NCBI GenBank assembly: GCA_030949725.1 | Contig: JAUZSE010000012.1 | Coordinates: 1-40,653 of the forward strand | From: Sulfurovum sp. | Lineage (GTDB): Bacteria; Campylobacterota; Campylobacteria; Campylobacterales; Sulfurovaceae | Direction: 5' to 3' | Length of the DNA: 40,653 nt | Shown here: positions 17,742-26,500 of the stretch, piece after piece | Position numbering within the stretch: the stretch's first letter is position 1 | Layout: each line of letters starts with the position of its first letter | Translations under genes and position numbers: made by a program | The notes under the pieces: generated by a model | Seen by the model: the letters and a program-made list of their open reading frames with translations, nothing else | What the model was told of the DNA's origin: nothing | Databases searched by the model: none

Positions 17742-18647
17742 TTATAAGGATTTTTTGGCTTTTATATAAACTCTTTTAGGTGCAGGGTACCCTTCTATAG
17801 TTTTTGTATCATCATTGGGATCTAAGAAATCTTCAAGACTTTGTGTGTCAATCCACTCTGTTTTTCGTTGTTCATTGGCTTCTGTTTTCATCGTTTCAAG
17901 TACTTCAACTGTCTCAAACCCTGCTCTATGACACCAGTTTTTAAGTGCAGAAATGGTGGGAACAAAGTAGATATTTGGAATCTTCGAATAACGGTCCTTA
18001 GGTGTTAAACACATTTCACCCTCACCATCTATCATAAACGTATCTAAAATGAGTTCACCACCCTTATGAAGACCTTTAAAAAGAGATTTGAGCATCGCCA
18101 CGGGATCAGAACGATGGTAGAGTACACCTAAACAAAAAAGCGTATCAAATTTGTGTTCATAAAATGCCACATGTTCCACACCCAAAAGTTCATACACTAT
18201 GTCCGACTTTACAAAATGATTGATAAATTGAAATTGTGAATAATAAATAGCAGAAGGGTCAAAACCAATAAGCTTTTGGGGTTTGTGTGTGAGCATACGA
18301 AACAAATAGTATCCGTTGTTACATCCTATATCACCCACAATTTTATCTTTAAGATTAAAATGCGGTTCAACTAGGTTGTATTTAATTTGACTTTGCCATT
18401 CAGAATCTATAAAAAGATCATTCAGTTCAAACGGACCTTTTCTCCAAGGCTTCATCAACAATGCAGTGTCTTTAATCTGTCTTGCATCTTCAGAACTTAA
18501 ATCTTCTATCTGTATCTTTACCCTATCCCCAAATCCAAGCTCAATATTTTCATAATTTTTGAGCTTTTTAATGGCTTCTTGATAAGGGACTATATTTTTC
18601 CAAGTCAGCCATTTTTGTCGTTCTTCTCTTAATGTATCCAGATTCAT
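17742..18647 (-). CDS. cmoB: tRNA U34 carboxymethyltransferase CmoB
   Basis: 301 residues, the usual length is about 320. CmoB uses carboxy-SAM, made by CmoA, to convert 5-hydroxyuridine at wobble U34 to cmo5U, which widens decoding. Visible: MKPWRKGPFELND with the conserved substrate-site Trp/Arg, the SAM site VGDIGCNNGYYLFRM, FCLGVLYHRSDP and YFVPTISALKNW. cmoA is not in the window. It is followed by the cyclophilin gene upstream in transcription order (18651), 3 nt apart. Confidence 0.93.
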   Translation of the reverse strand: MNLDTLREERQKWLTWKNIVPYQEAIKKLKNYENIELGFGDRVKIQIEDLSSEDARQIKDTALLMKPWRKGPFELNDLFIDSEWQSQIKYNLVEPHFNLKDKIVGDIGCNNGYYLFRMLTHKPQKLIGFDPSAIYYSQFQFINHFVKSDIVYELLGVEHVAFYEHKFDTLFCLGVLYHRSDPVAMLKSLFKGLHKGGELILDTFMIDGEGEMCLTPKDRYSKIPNIYFVPTISALKNWCHRAGFETVEVLETMKTEANEQRKTEWIDTQSLEDFLDPNDDTKTIEGYPAPKRVYIKAKKSL

Positions 18648-18650
18648 TGT

Positions 18651-19181
18651 TTATTTGATATACGCTTTTTTGATCTTTTGTTCAAACATTGGTTTATTGC
18701 TACCACGTTCAACAGATACTTTTTCCATTTTTTGTACAATTTCTTTTCCATTCACTACTTCACCAAAAATAGTATGTTTTCCATTTAACCAACCTGTAGG
18801 TGCAAGTGTGATGAAAAACTGGCTTCCATTTGTTTTAGGACCAGAGTTTGCCATAGCCAGTAAAAAAGGTTTATCAAACACAACATTATTAGCAAATTCA
18901 TCTTTAAAAGGTTTTTTCCAAATTGACTCACCACCTCTACCTGTACCTGTTGGGTCACCACCTTGGATCATAAACCCTTTAATGATTCTATGAAAGATAA
19001 GTCCATTATAATAACCATTCTTAACATGTGTAGTAAAGTTTTCAACAGCCAGTGGTGCTACTTTAGGATAGAGTTTTAATTCTATCTTTCCTATATTCGT
19101 TTCAAGTACTACTATAGTATCTTTTGCATACGCCTGAAGGCTCAAACCTAAAAACAACAACCCCATTACTAATTTTTTCAT
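18651..19181 (-). CDS. ppiA: Periplasmic cyclophilin-type peptidyl-prolyl isomerase
   Basis: 176 residues with a signal peptide (about 1-19, ending AYA). The cyclophilin core is clear: FHRIIKGFMIQGGDPTGTGR, FANNVVFDKPFLLAMANSGP, GSQFFITLAP and a WLNGKHTIFGEV. It speeds folding at proline bonds, in the periplasm given the signal. It has its own promoter (19209-19214) and overlaps nothing, but cmoB begins 3 nt downstream, so the two are probably cotranscribed. Confidence 0.9.
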   Translation of the reverse strand: MKKLVMGLLFLGLSLQAYAKDTIVVLETNIGKIELKLYPKVAPLAVENFTTHVKNGYYNGLIFHRIIKGFMIQGGDPTGTGRGGESIWKKPFKDEFANNVVFDKPFLLAMANSGPKTNGSQFFITLAPTGWLNGKHTIFGEVVNGKEIVQKMEKVSVERGSNKPMFEQKIKKAYIK

Positions 19182-19208
19182 TTTTTTCCTTTAAATTGAT
19201 TCGTGTAT

Positions 19209-19214
19209 AGTATA
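19209..19214 (-). promoter_or_regulatory. Promoter -10 of ppiA-cmoB
   Basis: On the minus strand CTGCTATACTATAC gives TATACT with the extended TGC, about 28 nt before the ppiA ATG. Confidence 0.5.
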
Positions 19215-19226
19215 GCAGTTTAAAAT

Positions 19227-20750
19227 TTATTTTGCATAAGAAGTTGCTCTTAATTCTCGTATGACATTCACTTTTATTGCACCTGGGTACTGTACCTTTT
19301 CTTGTATCTCTTTGGCTATCTCTTTGCTTAAAAGTACGGCTTCATTGTCTGACATTTTTTGTGCGTTGACAAAGACGCGTATTTCTCTACCTGCATTGAT
19401 AGCATACGCTTTATTTACATAAGACTTACTTAGAGCAATGTCTTCTACTTCTTTGACACGCTTTGTAAAACTCTCTAATACTTCTCTTCTTGCTCCTGGT
19501 CTTGCAGCAGAGAGTTTATCTGCTGCACAGACTGCTGCTGATTCTACAGAGTCTGGTTCTTCATGACCATGGTGGGCATAAATAGCATTGATAATCGTAG
19601 GATGCTCCCCATGTCTACGGCACAGATCCACACCTATATCTACATGTGAACCACCTAGATCTTGTGTCAATGCTTTGCCTATATCATGTAACAACCCTGC
19701 ACGTAACGCAAGCTTTTCATCTCCACCCATCTCCGCTGCCATCACTTGTGCTAATTTTGCTACTTCTAGTGTATGTGCCAGTGCATTTTGACCATAACTA
19801 GCCCTATATTTCATACGACCTAGTAACCTAACTAGTTCCTCATGCATAGGAAAGATCCCTAGTTCAATGAGTATGTTTTCACCCTCTTCAAAAGTTTTAT
19901 CTTCAAATTCTGCTTCCACTTTTGCATGCACTTCTTCAATCCGTCCTGGATGTATACGTCCATCTTCCACAAGTAACTCTATAACACGTGTGGCAATGGC
20001 TCTTCTATATAGATTGAAAGAGCTTACCAGTATCACACCTGGTGTTTCATCAATCACAATATCAACGCCCAAGAGCATTTCAAGAGCCTTTATATTACGT
20101 CCTTCTTTGCCTATAATACGCCCCTTATGCTCATCACTAGGTAAATTCACAATATTGATAAGTCTTTCACCCGCAAACTCTCCTGCATAACGTGTCGTAG
20201 CCTGTGCCAAAATATAATTGGCATTTTTTTCGCCCTCTTCTTTGGCTGTTTGCTCATACTTACGCACGATACCTGCAACCTCAGCACGACTTTGTTCTTC
20301 TACTTTTTCTAAAATATATGCTTTGGCTTCATCTTTGGTAAAAGAAGCTACATTTTGCATTTTATCTACAGTTAAAGCTATGGCTTCTTTTTTCTCTACC
20401 TCTAGCATATCAAGATGTGCTTCTTTTTCTAAAACCTTTTGTTCCAAAAGTTTAAGTGCCTCTTCTTGTGCCACATATTCTTTTGTTTGCAAAATCAAAG
20501 TACGATTACGTTCTTCTACTTTTGCCACACGTTTTTGAAATTCAACTTCAAGGTCAATCTCTTTTTCTTTTACTTGCACATGCGCTTTTTTGAGCAATAT
20601 ATCTGCTTCATTTTCCATAGCTTTTGCTCTGGCTTTTGCCTCTATCTCTATATGTAAAAAGCTATTTTTAGCTATATTTTTGGTCCAAAAGTAAGCAATA
20701 CCTGCTCCTGTGGATACCCCAGCAAAACCTGCGACGATTACACTTAACAT
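19227..20750 (-). CDS. rny: Ribonuclease Y
   Basis: 507 residues. N-terminal membrane anchor (about 1-23), long coiled coil (about 30-190), KH domain with GRIIGKEGRNIKALE, then HD domain with LLHDIGKAL and HHGHEEP. RNase Y is a membrane-bound endonuclease that starts mRNA decay; it is found in Firmicutes and Campylobacterota and replaces RNase E. It follows the 5-formyl-THF ligase by 16 nt and probably shares its transcript. Confidence 0.95.
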   Translation of the reverse strand: MLSVIVAGFAGVSTGAGIAYFWTKNIAKNSFLHIEIEAKARAKAMENEADILLKKAHVQVKEKEIDLEVEFQKRVAKVEERNRTLILQTKEYVAQEEALKLLEQKVLEKEAHLDMLEVEKKEAIALTVDKMQNVASFTKDEAKAYILEKVEEQSRAEVAGIVRKYEQTAKEEGEKNANYILAQATTRYAGEFAGERLINIVNLPSDEHKGRIIGKEGRNIKALEMLLGVDIVIDETPGVILVSSFNLYRRAIATRVIELLVEDGRIHPGRIEEVHAKVEAEFEDKTFEEGENILIELGIFPMHEELVRLLGRMKYRASYGQNALAHTLEVAKLAQVMAAEMGGDEKLALRAGLLHDIGKALTQDLGGSHVDIGVDLCRRHGEHPTIINAIYAHHGHEEPDSVESAAVCAADKLSAARPGARREVLESFTKRVKEVEDIALSKSYVNKAYAINAGREIRVFVNAQKMSDNEAVLLSKEIAKEIQEKVQYPGAIKVNVIRELRATSYAK

Positions 20751-20766
20751 TATTAATCCTTCACGT

Positions 20767-21300
20767 TTAAGGCGTGAGTATCATGTCTGCCTTTATATCA
20801 TAACTATCCGTTACAATCTCTTTGCTATAACACAATCCACGCGCAACAAAAACGACTTGTTTTATATTTTTTTTATTCTTTTCAAAAAATCGATCATACA
20901 TACCCTTCCCAAATCCAACACGTCTGCGTGTCACATCTACACCTACTATGGGAACGATAGCAATATCTATTTGTTTTTTTCTATATTGTTTTGAATCTTT
21001 TGGTTCTTTAATCCCAAACTTCTTTTGAAAGAGTGGTAATCGGTATCTTACCAATCTAAAACTTGCACCTTCCATAAATGGTACGTAGAGCTTTCTTTTT
21101 TCTTTACGTAAGCGTAAAATGAGCGGATACAAATTCACTTCCATGGCTAAAGGTAAATAAAGCATCACATTTTGTGCATTATTTTTAATTATATGTCTAT
21201 ATAAAAGAGATGATATATTTTTATCTTTTGTATAACTTCCTAACACAGCAGTTTTTCTTAATCGTTTTAGACAATCTTTTCTAAATGCTTTTTTATCCAT
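20767..21300 (-). CDS. 5-formyltetrahydrofolate cyclo-ligase
   Basis: 177 residues from the ATG at 21300 (MDKKAFRKD); a longer start at 21345 reaches into the opposite promoter and is rejected. It converts 5-formyl-THF to 5,10-methenyl-THF with ATP. Visible: basic N-terminus, VMLYLPLAMEVNLYPLI, and the C-terminal nucleotide site GFGKGMYDRFFEK. Divergent from the TlpA-like gene. Upstream of rny by 16 nt. Confidence 0.85.
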   Translation of the reverse strand: MDKKAFRKDCLKRLRKTAVLGSYTKDKNISSLLYRHIIKNNAQNVMLYLPLAMEVNLYPLILRLRKEKRKLYVPFMEGASFRLVRYRLPLFQKKFGIKEPKDSKQYRKKQIDIAIVPIVGVDVTRRRVGFGKGMYDRFFEKNKKNIKQVVFVARGLCYSKEIVTDSYDIKADMILTP

Positions 21301-21320
21301 TTTATTTAATCCTCTTTGGC

Positions 21321-21326
21321 TATAAT
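21321..21326 (+). promoter_or_regulatory. Promoter -10 of the TlpA-like / ftsY operon
   Basis: TTTGGCTATAATTTCG, an extended -10 box 52 nt before the GTG start at 21378. It supports the GTG start over the far upstream ATG, which would lie before the promoter. Confidence 0.6.
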
Positions 21327-21377
21327 TTCGACACTGGGGGTACATCTGATATCCCTAATTATATCCAAAGGGACTAT

Positions 21378-22046
21378 GTGCGTAAAATATCTGTTCTAAT
21401 TCTAACCATATCTATTGTATCTTTAACTGGCTGTCAAGATGAAAAACCTACTACAGTAGTTTTCCCTATAGAAAATACTACTGAATTTATTTCACAATCT
21501 GGGGACAAACAAGGACTTAAAGGAAAGAACCCTGAAAAAGATTTAAAATCTAAACAAGAAATATATTCTAAGAAAGACACCTTTATCCTGCTCGACATAC
21601 ACAACAGAAGTCAAAAAATAAGCTTTAACAACGAGAGAATCATTTTCCAACGTAACCAAAAACCCATAGTCCTTGTCAATATTTTTGCGACATGGTGTGC
21701 ACCATGTACAGCTCAATTGAGTTACCTAAATATGCTACAAAAAAAATATAATGATGACCTTTTTATTACAGGATTACTCATGCACGATAGTATCAATATA
21801 CCCTCCTTGGAAAGCTTTACATCTAAACATAATATCAAATATTTCATCTCCCATTCACCCAATACCAATGCCTTTGGAAAACGTTTGGCATCCACCTTGC
21901 ATTTAGAAGAAAACTTTTCTATTCCACTTACAATCATGTATGTTGAAGATAAATACTTTACCCACTATGAAGGTGCTGTCCCTGTTGAAATAATAGAATA
22001 TGATATACAACAAGCTCAAAAACAATTAAAACATAACAAAAATTAA
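21378..22046 (+). CDS. TlpA-like thioredoxin-fold lipoprotein
   Basis: 222 residues from a GTG (21378-21380) preceded by AAAGGGA. That start gives a clean lipoprotein signal (RKISVLILTISIVSLTGC), so the protein is lipid-anchored, facing the periplasm. The thioredoxin fold shows FATWCAPCTAQLSYL with a CxxC motif; a cis-Pro segment (IPLTIMY) follows. A membrane-bound thiol reductase, perhaps for cytochrome c maturation or protein repair, is likely. It lies 11 nt before ftsY and is probably cotranscribed. Confidence 0.82.
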   Translation: MRKISVLILTISIVSLTGCQDEKPTTVVFPIENTTEFISQSGDKQGLKGKNPEKDLKSKQEIYSKKDTFILLDIHNRSQKISFNNERIIFQRNQKPIVLVNIFATWCAPCTAQLSYLNMLQKKYNDDLFITGLLMHDSINIPSLESFTSKHNIKYFISHSPNTNAFGKRLASTLHLEENFSIPLTIMYVEDKYFTHYEGAVPVEIIEYDIQQAQKQLKHNKN

Positions 22047-22057
22047 GGCGATACAAA

Positions 22058-22924
22058 ATGTTCAATTTTTTAAAAAGAGTATTAGGAAAGACCAACGAGG
22101 CTATCAAAGATATTGCACCTATAAAGCGAAAAGTAATCCCCAAAGAGGACTTTGAAGATATATTACTCGAAGCAGATGTCAACTATGACTTGGTTGAAAG
22201 GCTTCTAGAATCATTGCCCAAAAAGATTAACAGGATACAGGCATTTAACTCCCTTATCTCTATCTTTCAATATGACGTTGAGTTCAAAGAAAGTACTAGC
22301 AAACCTTTTGTAGAAATGATCATAGGTGTCAATGGTGCAGGTAAAACCACTACCATTTCTAAGCTGGCATACCGTTATCAACAAGAAGGTAAAAAAGTCA
22401 TACTAGGTGCAGGTGATACTTTCCGTGCTGCCGCTATAGAACAACTTTCAAGATGGGCAGACAAATTAAATATCCCTATCGTTGCAACTAAGCAAGGAAA
22501 TGATCCTTCAGCTGTTGTTTTTGATACCATTACTTCAGCCAAAGCAAAAGAGTTTGACAATGTCATCATCGACACAGCAGGAAGACTACATACACAAACC
22601 AACCTCAGTGAAGAATTGAAAAAGATGATTCGCATAGCCCAAAAAGCCCAAGAGGGTGCACCACATCGAAAAATGCTTATACTTGATGGTACACAAGGAA
22701 GCTCTTCTATCAATCAAGCAAAAGCATTTGATGATATGATTGGTATAGATGGTATCATTATTACGAAGCTTGATGGTACAGCTAAAGGTGGTTCTTTATT
22801 TAGTATTGCAGATGAACTAAAACTGCCTATCTTTTATATAGGTACAGGTGAACAACCCAAAGATCTTATAGTTTTCAAGGCCAACGCCTATGTCAATACT
22901 ATTTTAGATGAGATATTTATTTAA
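22058..22924 (+). CDS. ftsY: Signal recognition particle receptor FtsY
   Basis: 288 residues, NG domains only; the acidic A domain is missing, as is usual in this group. GTPase motifs: G1 GVNGAGKTT (residues 90-98), GAGDTFRAAAIEQL, DTAGRLHTQTNL, TKLDGTAKGG. FtsY binds the SRP-ribosome complex and directs nascent chains to SecYEG. The short amphipathic N-terminus (MFNFLKRVLGK) probably binds the membrane. Confidence 0.95.
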   Translation: MFNFLKRVLGKTNEAIKDIAPIKRKVIPKEDFEDILLEADVNYDLVERLLESLPKKINRIQAFNSLISIFQYDVEFKESTSKPFVEMIIGVNGAGKTTTISKLAYRYQQEGKKVILGAGDTFRAAAIEQLSRWADKLNIPIVATKQGNDPSAVVFDTITSAKAKEFDNVIIDTAGRLHTQTNLSEELKKMIRIAQKAQEGAPHRKMLILDGTQGSSSINQAKAFDDMIGIDGIIITKLDGTAKGGSLFSIADELKLPIFYIGTGEQPKDLIVFKANAYVNTILDEIFI

Positions 22925-22934
22925 AAGGGTTTTT

Positions 22935-23486
22935 ATGCAAATATATATACGTCTTGTTTTTAATCTTCTTATTCCTCTTATCTTACTTTTTACGGTTCTT
23001 TCTATTGGGTATTTCACCTTCGATTATAACTTTTCCAAAGCTTTTCAGCTAGGGATACTTTCAGGAGTACTCATAGGCGTAAGTATGTCTTTACCCCTTG
23101 CTCTTATACGTTTAATATCAAACGTCATACGGACACCAAAAACCTATGAAGACGAAGAAGTGATTGTTCCCTTAGAAACCCTTGTTATTACAAAAGAAAA
23201 TAATCTCCCCGAAGAAATTAAGTGTATGCTATTGATGGACAGAGAACTAGCCTTTGATGTGACACTTAATACACTCAAAAATAACAGCACTTGTACGCTA
23301 GTAAAAAGTGACCCAAAAAAAGGAACGATGCGTATTCAAACCACAGAAGGTATCATCGAAATCAGTATCACTTCTTTGACCCGGCACACATCTCGAATTA
23401 TACTACAGGCTATAGATAATGTAACACATGTTAAACATCTTATTTCCAAAGTCAAAGAAAAAGAACATGCATTTTTACAATACTAA
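22935..23486 (+). CDS. Two-helix membrane protein of unknown function
   Basis: 183 residues from the ATG at 22935 (AAGGG before it). Membrane helices at about 6-27 and 38-60, then a soluble domain of about 120 residues with a beta-rich pattern (MRIQTTEGIIEISITSL). I do not recognise a family. The start lies 10 nt after the ftsY stop, so it belongs to the tlpA-ftsY operon. The final codons overlap the end of the opposed plsC by 4 nt. Confidence 0.7.
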   Translation: MQIYIRLVFNLLIPLILLFTVLSIGYFTFDYNFSKAFQLGILSGVLIGVSMSLPLALIRLISNVIRTPKTYEDEEVIVPLETLVITKENNLPEEIKCMLLMDRELAFDVTLNTLKNNSTCTLVKSDPKKGTMRIQTTEGIIEISITSLTRHTSRIILQAIDNVTHVKHLISKVKEKEHAFLQY

Positions 23487-24175
23487 TCTTCTAAAGTAAA
23501 CATATCTCTATACGATACCTCTAGCTTTGTTCTGTCCTTATAATCAATAAGGTCTCCCACTACCAACGTCACTTCTTGTGCCAATTTTGGGTCTTCTAAA
23601 GCATTGTTCAACACTTTACCTGGATCTGTTTTAATATACAAAGGTAAAATAGGCAATCTATTTTTCAAAGCAATAATCCGTGCACCTTCCTTAAAAGTTG
23701 TTAAAGCTTTATCTGTTTTGTTACGCGTACCTTCTGGAAAAATGAAGATAGATTCACCACGCTTTGTGGCTTTTTTGATATCTGAGAAAAATCCACCCAT
23801 TTGATTGTTCTCTCGATCAAGTAAAATAGACCCTGCATTACGTACAAAGAGTCCAAAGAAAAAAGAATTATACAATTCTTTCTTTGAAATCCAAGGACCA
23901 AAAATATTTGTATCTTTTAATGCCACTTCTACTAGTGGTGGATCTATAATACTTCGGTGGTTTACAAGCACTAAATATTGTCCATCTTGAGGGAGTTTCT
24001 CTTTATTTTCTATATGTACTCTAATATTAAGTGTCTCTAATTGTGCAAGAGAATACCCTAAACGAAGTCTTTTTATCTCCATAGGGTCATTCGTCTTACG
24101 TAATCTCAAACCAAAACTATTTGTTAAGTACAAACCACGAATAGCTTGTTTTATTGCATTAAAAGTCACAGGCAC
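23483..24175 (-). CDS. plsC: 1-acyl-sn-glycerol-3-phosphate acyltransferase
   Basis: 230 residues. Acylates lysophosphatidic acid to phosphatidic acid at the inner membrane. The catalytic NHRSIIDPP (HX4D), a GSILLDREN segment and FPEGTRNKT are all present. There is no strong membrane helix, so attachment is probably peripheral. It has its own -10 box (24193-24198) and faces away from radA; the 19-bp palindrome lies between the two. Confidence 0.9.
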   Translation of the reverse strand: MPVTFNAIKQAIRGLYLTNSFGLRLRKTNDPMEIKRLRLGYSLAQLETLNIRVHIENKEKLPQDGQYLVLVNHRSIIDPPLVEVALKDTNIFGPWISKKELYNSFFFGLFVRNAGSILLDRENNQMGGFFSDIKKATKRGESIFIFPEGTRNKTDKALTTFKEGARIIALKNRLPILPLYIKTDPGKVLNNALEDPKLAQEVTLVVGDLIDYKDRTKLEVSYRDMFTLED

Positions 24176-24192
24176 TCCTTTTTTAGGTTTAG

Positions 24193-24198
24193 ATTATA
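24193..24198 (-). promoter_or_regulatory. Possible plsC -10
   Basis: On the minus strand AGTTATAATC gives TATAAT, 18 nt before the plsC ATG. The extended TG is absent. The palindrome at 24223-24241 covers the region upstream of this box. Confidence 0.45.
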
Positions 24199-24222
24199 AC
24201 TAAAAGAGATAAAATGCTGAAG

Positions 24223-24241
24223 ATATGTCAATTTGACATAT
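24223..24241. promoter_or_regulatory. Perfect 19-bp palindrome, candidate operator
   Basis: ATATGTCAA, central T, TTGACATAT: nine bases on each side pair without mismatch. It lies between the divergent -10 boxes of plsC and radA, where a dimeric regulator could act on both. On the radA side it sits just upstream of where a -35 would be. Such a long perfect dyad is unlikely by chance in an intergenic region of about 130 bases. No known regulator is assigned. Confidence 0.55.
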
Positions 24242-24267
24242 TTTTACCTTCACACTTTTATTTACTT

Positions 24268-24273
24268 TATAAT
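24268..24273 (+). promoter_or_regulatory. Possible radA -10
   Basis: TACTTTATAATAC gives a TATAAT box about 30 nt before the radA ATG. A purine-rich AAGGTAAAGAG precedes the start. Confidence 0.5.
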
Positions 24274-24302
24274 ACAAACATCATAACACTAAGGTAAAGA
24301 GT

Positions 24303-25655
24303 ATGGCAAAGAAAAAAATAGTATTTGAGTGTCAGGCATGTGGGTTTCAGAGTCCACGTTGGATGGGGAAATGTACTTCTTGTAATGAGTGGGAAACTAT
24401 GGTGGAACTCACTTCAGAACAGATCAAATTCTTAAAAGAGACTTCTAGCTCTAGTAGTGCTTCTTCCGTACCTTCTAAAGCCATACCCATCACACAGATC
24501 CAAGAAGACAATATTACACGCTTTACTTCAGGAAGTACAGAGCTTGACCTTGTGCTAGGAGGGGGTATCGTTCCTGGGTCACTTACACTTATAGGGGGGA
24601 GTCCTGGTGTAGGAAAATCTACACTTTTACTCAAAATCGCAGGCAATCTAGCTAGGGATAACAAAAAAGTACTCTATGTCTCAGGAGAAGAATCTGCTGG
24701 ACAAATCAAACTACGGGCAAATAGACTTGAAGCAAACCATGACAATCTCTATCTTCTTCCTGAAATAAATCTAAGTACCGTACTCTCAGAAATCACCAAG
24801 CACAACTATGAACTCATCGTCATAGACTCCATACAAACACTCTACTCAGAAGAAACACCCTCAGCTCCAGGTTCTGTGACGCAAGTACGTACCATTACCT
24901 TTGAGCTTATGCGGATTGCAAAATCTTTACAAATATCTATCTTTATCATTGGACATATCACCAAAGATGGTTCTATCGCAGGTCCTAGAGTGTTAGAACA
25001 TATGGTAGACACTGTACTGTATTTTGAAGGAGATGTAAACTCAGATCTCAGACTTTTAAGAGGGTTCAAAAACCGTTTTGGTGCTACCAATGAAGTAGGT
25101 ATCTTTGAGATGAACAAAGAAGGACTCAACGATGCCAAAAGTATGGCAGGAAAATTCTTTGATAAAGAAAAACTACAGTCAGGTTCAGCACTTACCATCA
25201 TTATGGAAGGGTCTCGTCCCATCATTATAGAAGTACAAGCCCTTGTCTCTGAATCCTACGGACATGCCAAAAGATCTTCCACAGGATTTGACAACAATCG
25301 CTTAGGCATGCTTCTAGCCCTACTCGAAAAAAAGCTTGATCTACCCCTAGGAACTTATGATGTCTTTATCAATATCGCAGGAGGTATCAAGGTCAATGAT
25401 CCTTCTGCTGACTTAGCCATCATCGCAGCTATATTAAGTTCTTATCGAGACAGAGAACTTAGTTCAGACTCCATATTTTTAGGTGAAGTAAGCCTCACAG
25501 GAGAGATACGGGAGGTATCAGGGCTTTCTCATAGACTCAAAGAGATGGAAACACAAGGTTTTAGCAAAGCCATTATCCCCAATACACCTCTTGAAAAAAC
25601 AAGCATTAAATGTTTTGTGGCAAATGAAGTCTCTAAAGTAGTTGAATGGATGTAA
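24303..25655 (+). CDS. radA: DNA repair protein RadA
   Basis: 450 residues. N-terminal zinc finger with C10, C13, C24 and C27 (ECQACGF and KCTSCNEW), RecA-like core with Walker A GGSPGVGKST, the RadA-specific KNRFGATNEVG, and a C-terminal Lon-protease-like domain. RadA is a hexameric helicase that drives branch migration in recombination repair and natural transformation. Every family motif is intact and there is no frameshift. acpS follows 16 nt after the stop. Confidence 0.95.
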   Translation: MAKKKIVFECQACGFQSPRWMGKCTSCNEWETMVELTSEQIKFLKETSSSSSASSVPSKAIPITQIQEDNITRFTSGSTELDLVLGGGIVPGSLTLIGGSPGVGKSTLLLKIAGNLARDNKKVLYVSGEESAGQIKLRANRLEANHDNLYLLPEINLSTVLSEITKHNYELIVIDSIQTLYSEETPSAPGSVTQVRTITFELMRIAKSLQISIFIIGHITKDGSIAGPRVLEHMVDTVLYFEGDVNSDLRLLRGFKNRFGATNEVGIFEMNKEGLNDAKSMAGKFFDKEKLQSGSALTIIMEGSRPIIIEVQALVSESYGHAKRSSTGFDNNRLGMLLALLEKKLDLPLGTYDVFINIAGGIKVNDPSADLAIIAAILSSYRDRELSSDSIFLGEVSLTGEIREVSGLSHRLKEMETQGFSKAIIPNTPLEKTSIKCFVANEVSKVVEWM

Positions 25656-25659
25656 TAGA

Positions 25660-25665
25660 TATAAT
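25660..25665 (+). promoter_or_regulatory. TATAAT immediately before acpS
   Basis: TATAAT ends 6 nt before the acpS ATG at 25672. If it is a real -10 box, transcription would begin at or near the ATG, giving a leaderless mRNA. No Shine-Dalgarno sequence precedes acpS. The box could equally be chance in AT-rich DNA. Confidence 0.3.
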
Positions 25666-25671
25666 ACTTCT

Positions 25672-26049
25672 ATGAAAATAGGAACAGATATTGTACAAAT
25701 TAACCGTATAGAAAAATCATTAGCAAAATTTGGTGATAAATTTAAAGAACGTTTTTTACACCCTGAAGAGATAAAACTCGCTAAAAAAACAGAATCTATC
25801 GCAGGTTTTTGGGCTGCCAAAGAAGCTATATCTAAGGCTCTAGGTTGTGGCATAGGTGCGGAGCTAAGTTTTCATGATATTATCATACGTAAAAATCACA
25901 AAGGCACACCTATTTTTGTCCTCAACAAAGAGGCACAACAACTACATAAGATCGAATCATCCTCACTTTCTATAAGCCATGATGGGGGTTTTGCTATCGC
26001 TGTTGTGGCAATTACTCTAAAAATCGAATCATCCAAAGAATATTGCTAA
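25672..26049 (+). CDS. acpS: Holo-[acyl-carrier-protein] synthase
   Basis: 125 residues from the ATG at 25672; an earlier in-frame ATG overlaps radA and is not family-like. AcpS moves the phosphopantetheine arm of CoA onto acyl carrier protein. The MKIGTDIVQINRIEK start holds the conserved metal Asp, and FWAAKEAISKALG the second metal Glu. The Mg-binding, C-terminal SLSISHDGGFAIAVV is present. No ribosome binding site is visible, so it may be leaderless or coupled to radA. Confidence 0.93.
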   Translation: MKIGTDIVQINRIEKSLAKFGDKFKERFLHPEEIKLAKKTESIAGFWAAKEAISKALGCGIGAELSFHDIIIRKNHKGTPIFVLNKEAQQLHKIESSSLSISHDGGFAIAVVAITLKIESSKEYC

Positions 26050-26067
26050 ATTTTAATGCTTTTTCAT

Positions 26068-26073
26068 TATAAT
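26068..26073 (+). promoter_or_regulatory. Possible promoter -10 of the small lipoprotein
   Basis: TTCATTATAATAC gives TATAAT 21 nt before the ATG at 26095, leaving a short leader with AATAAGG as the ribosome binding region. Confidence 0.5.
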
Positions 26074-26094
26074 ACTTTAAAAATAAGGCATACG

Positions 26095-26496
26095 ATGAAA
26101 AACATAAGCATTGCTCTCCTAGCATTCCTTCTCCTAGCAGGATGTGGATCAAAGCATACTCCCCCTGTTGTAAAAGCAAAGGTGAAAGTAGCTCCAGTGA
26201 CAAAGAAGAAGAAAACGACTTATAAGCATCCAGCTAAACCAAAAAAACAGATGAGATTAAAAGAAGTAGAAGATACAAACTACTCTTCAGCTTACATGTA
26301 CCCCGAAGATAAAGTCAAAAAAGAAAAAGTTGAAGAACCTATAAAAACACCTTTAGCCACAAATACAGCTATGAATAAAGAAGAGTGTATTACGATGATC
26401 TCTCAAGAAAAATTTGATAAATACACAGAAATGTTTGGAAGCGAAACTGCTTCTATCAAACGATGCAATATGATAAAAGCCATGAACCAGTCATAA
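26095..26496 (+). CDS. Small lysine-rich lipoprotein of unknown function
   Basis: 133 residues from the ATG at 26095 (an earlier ATG lies before the promoter). Lipoprotein signal MKNISIALLAFLLLAGCG with lipobox LAGC. Next comes a low-complexity, Lys/Pro-rich stretch (about 22-60), then a conserved-looking C-terminal part with two Cys (KEECITMISQEKFDKYTEMF, ending SIKRCNMIK). The paired Cys residues could form a disulphide. I recognise no family. Convergent with the MidA-like gene, 4 nt apart. Confidence 0.75.
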   Translation: MKNISIALLAFLLLAGCGSKHTPPVVKAKVKVAPVTKKKKTTYKHPAKPKKQMRLKEVEDTNYSSAYMYPEDKVKKEKVEEPIKTPLATNTAMNKEECITMISQEKFDKYTEMFGSETASIKRCNMIKAMNQS

Positions 26497-26500
26497 GCCC

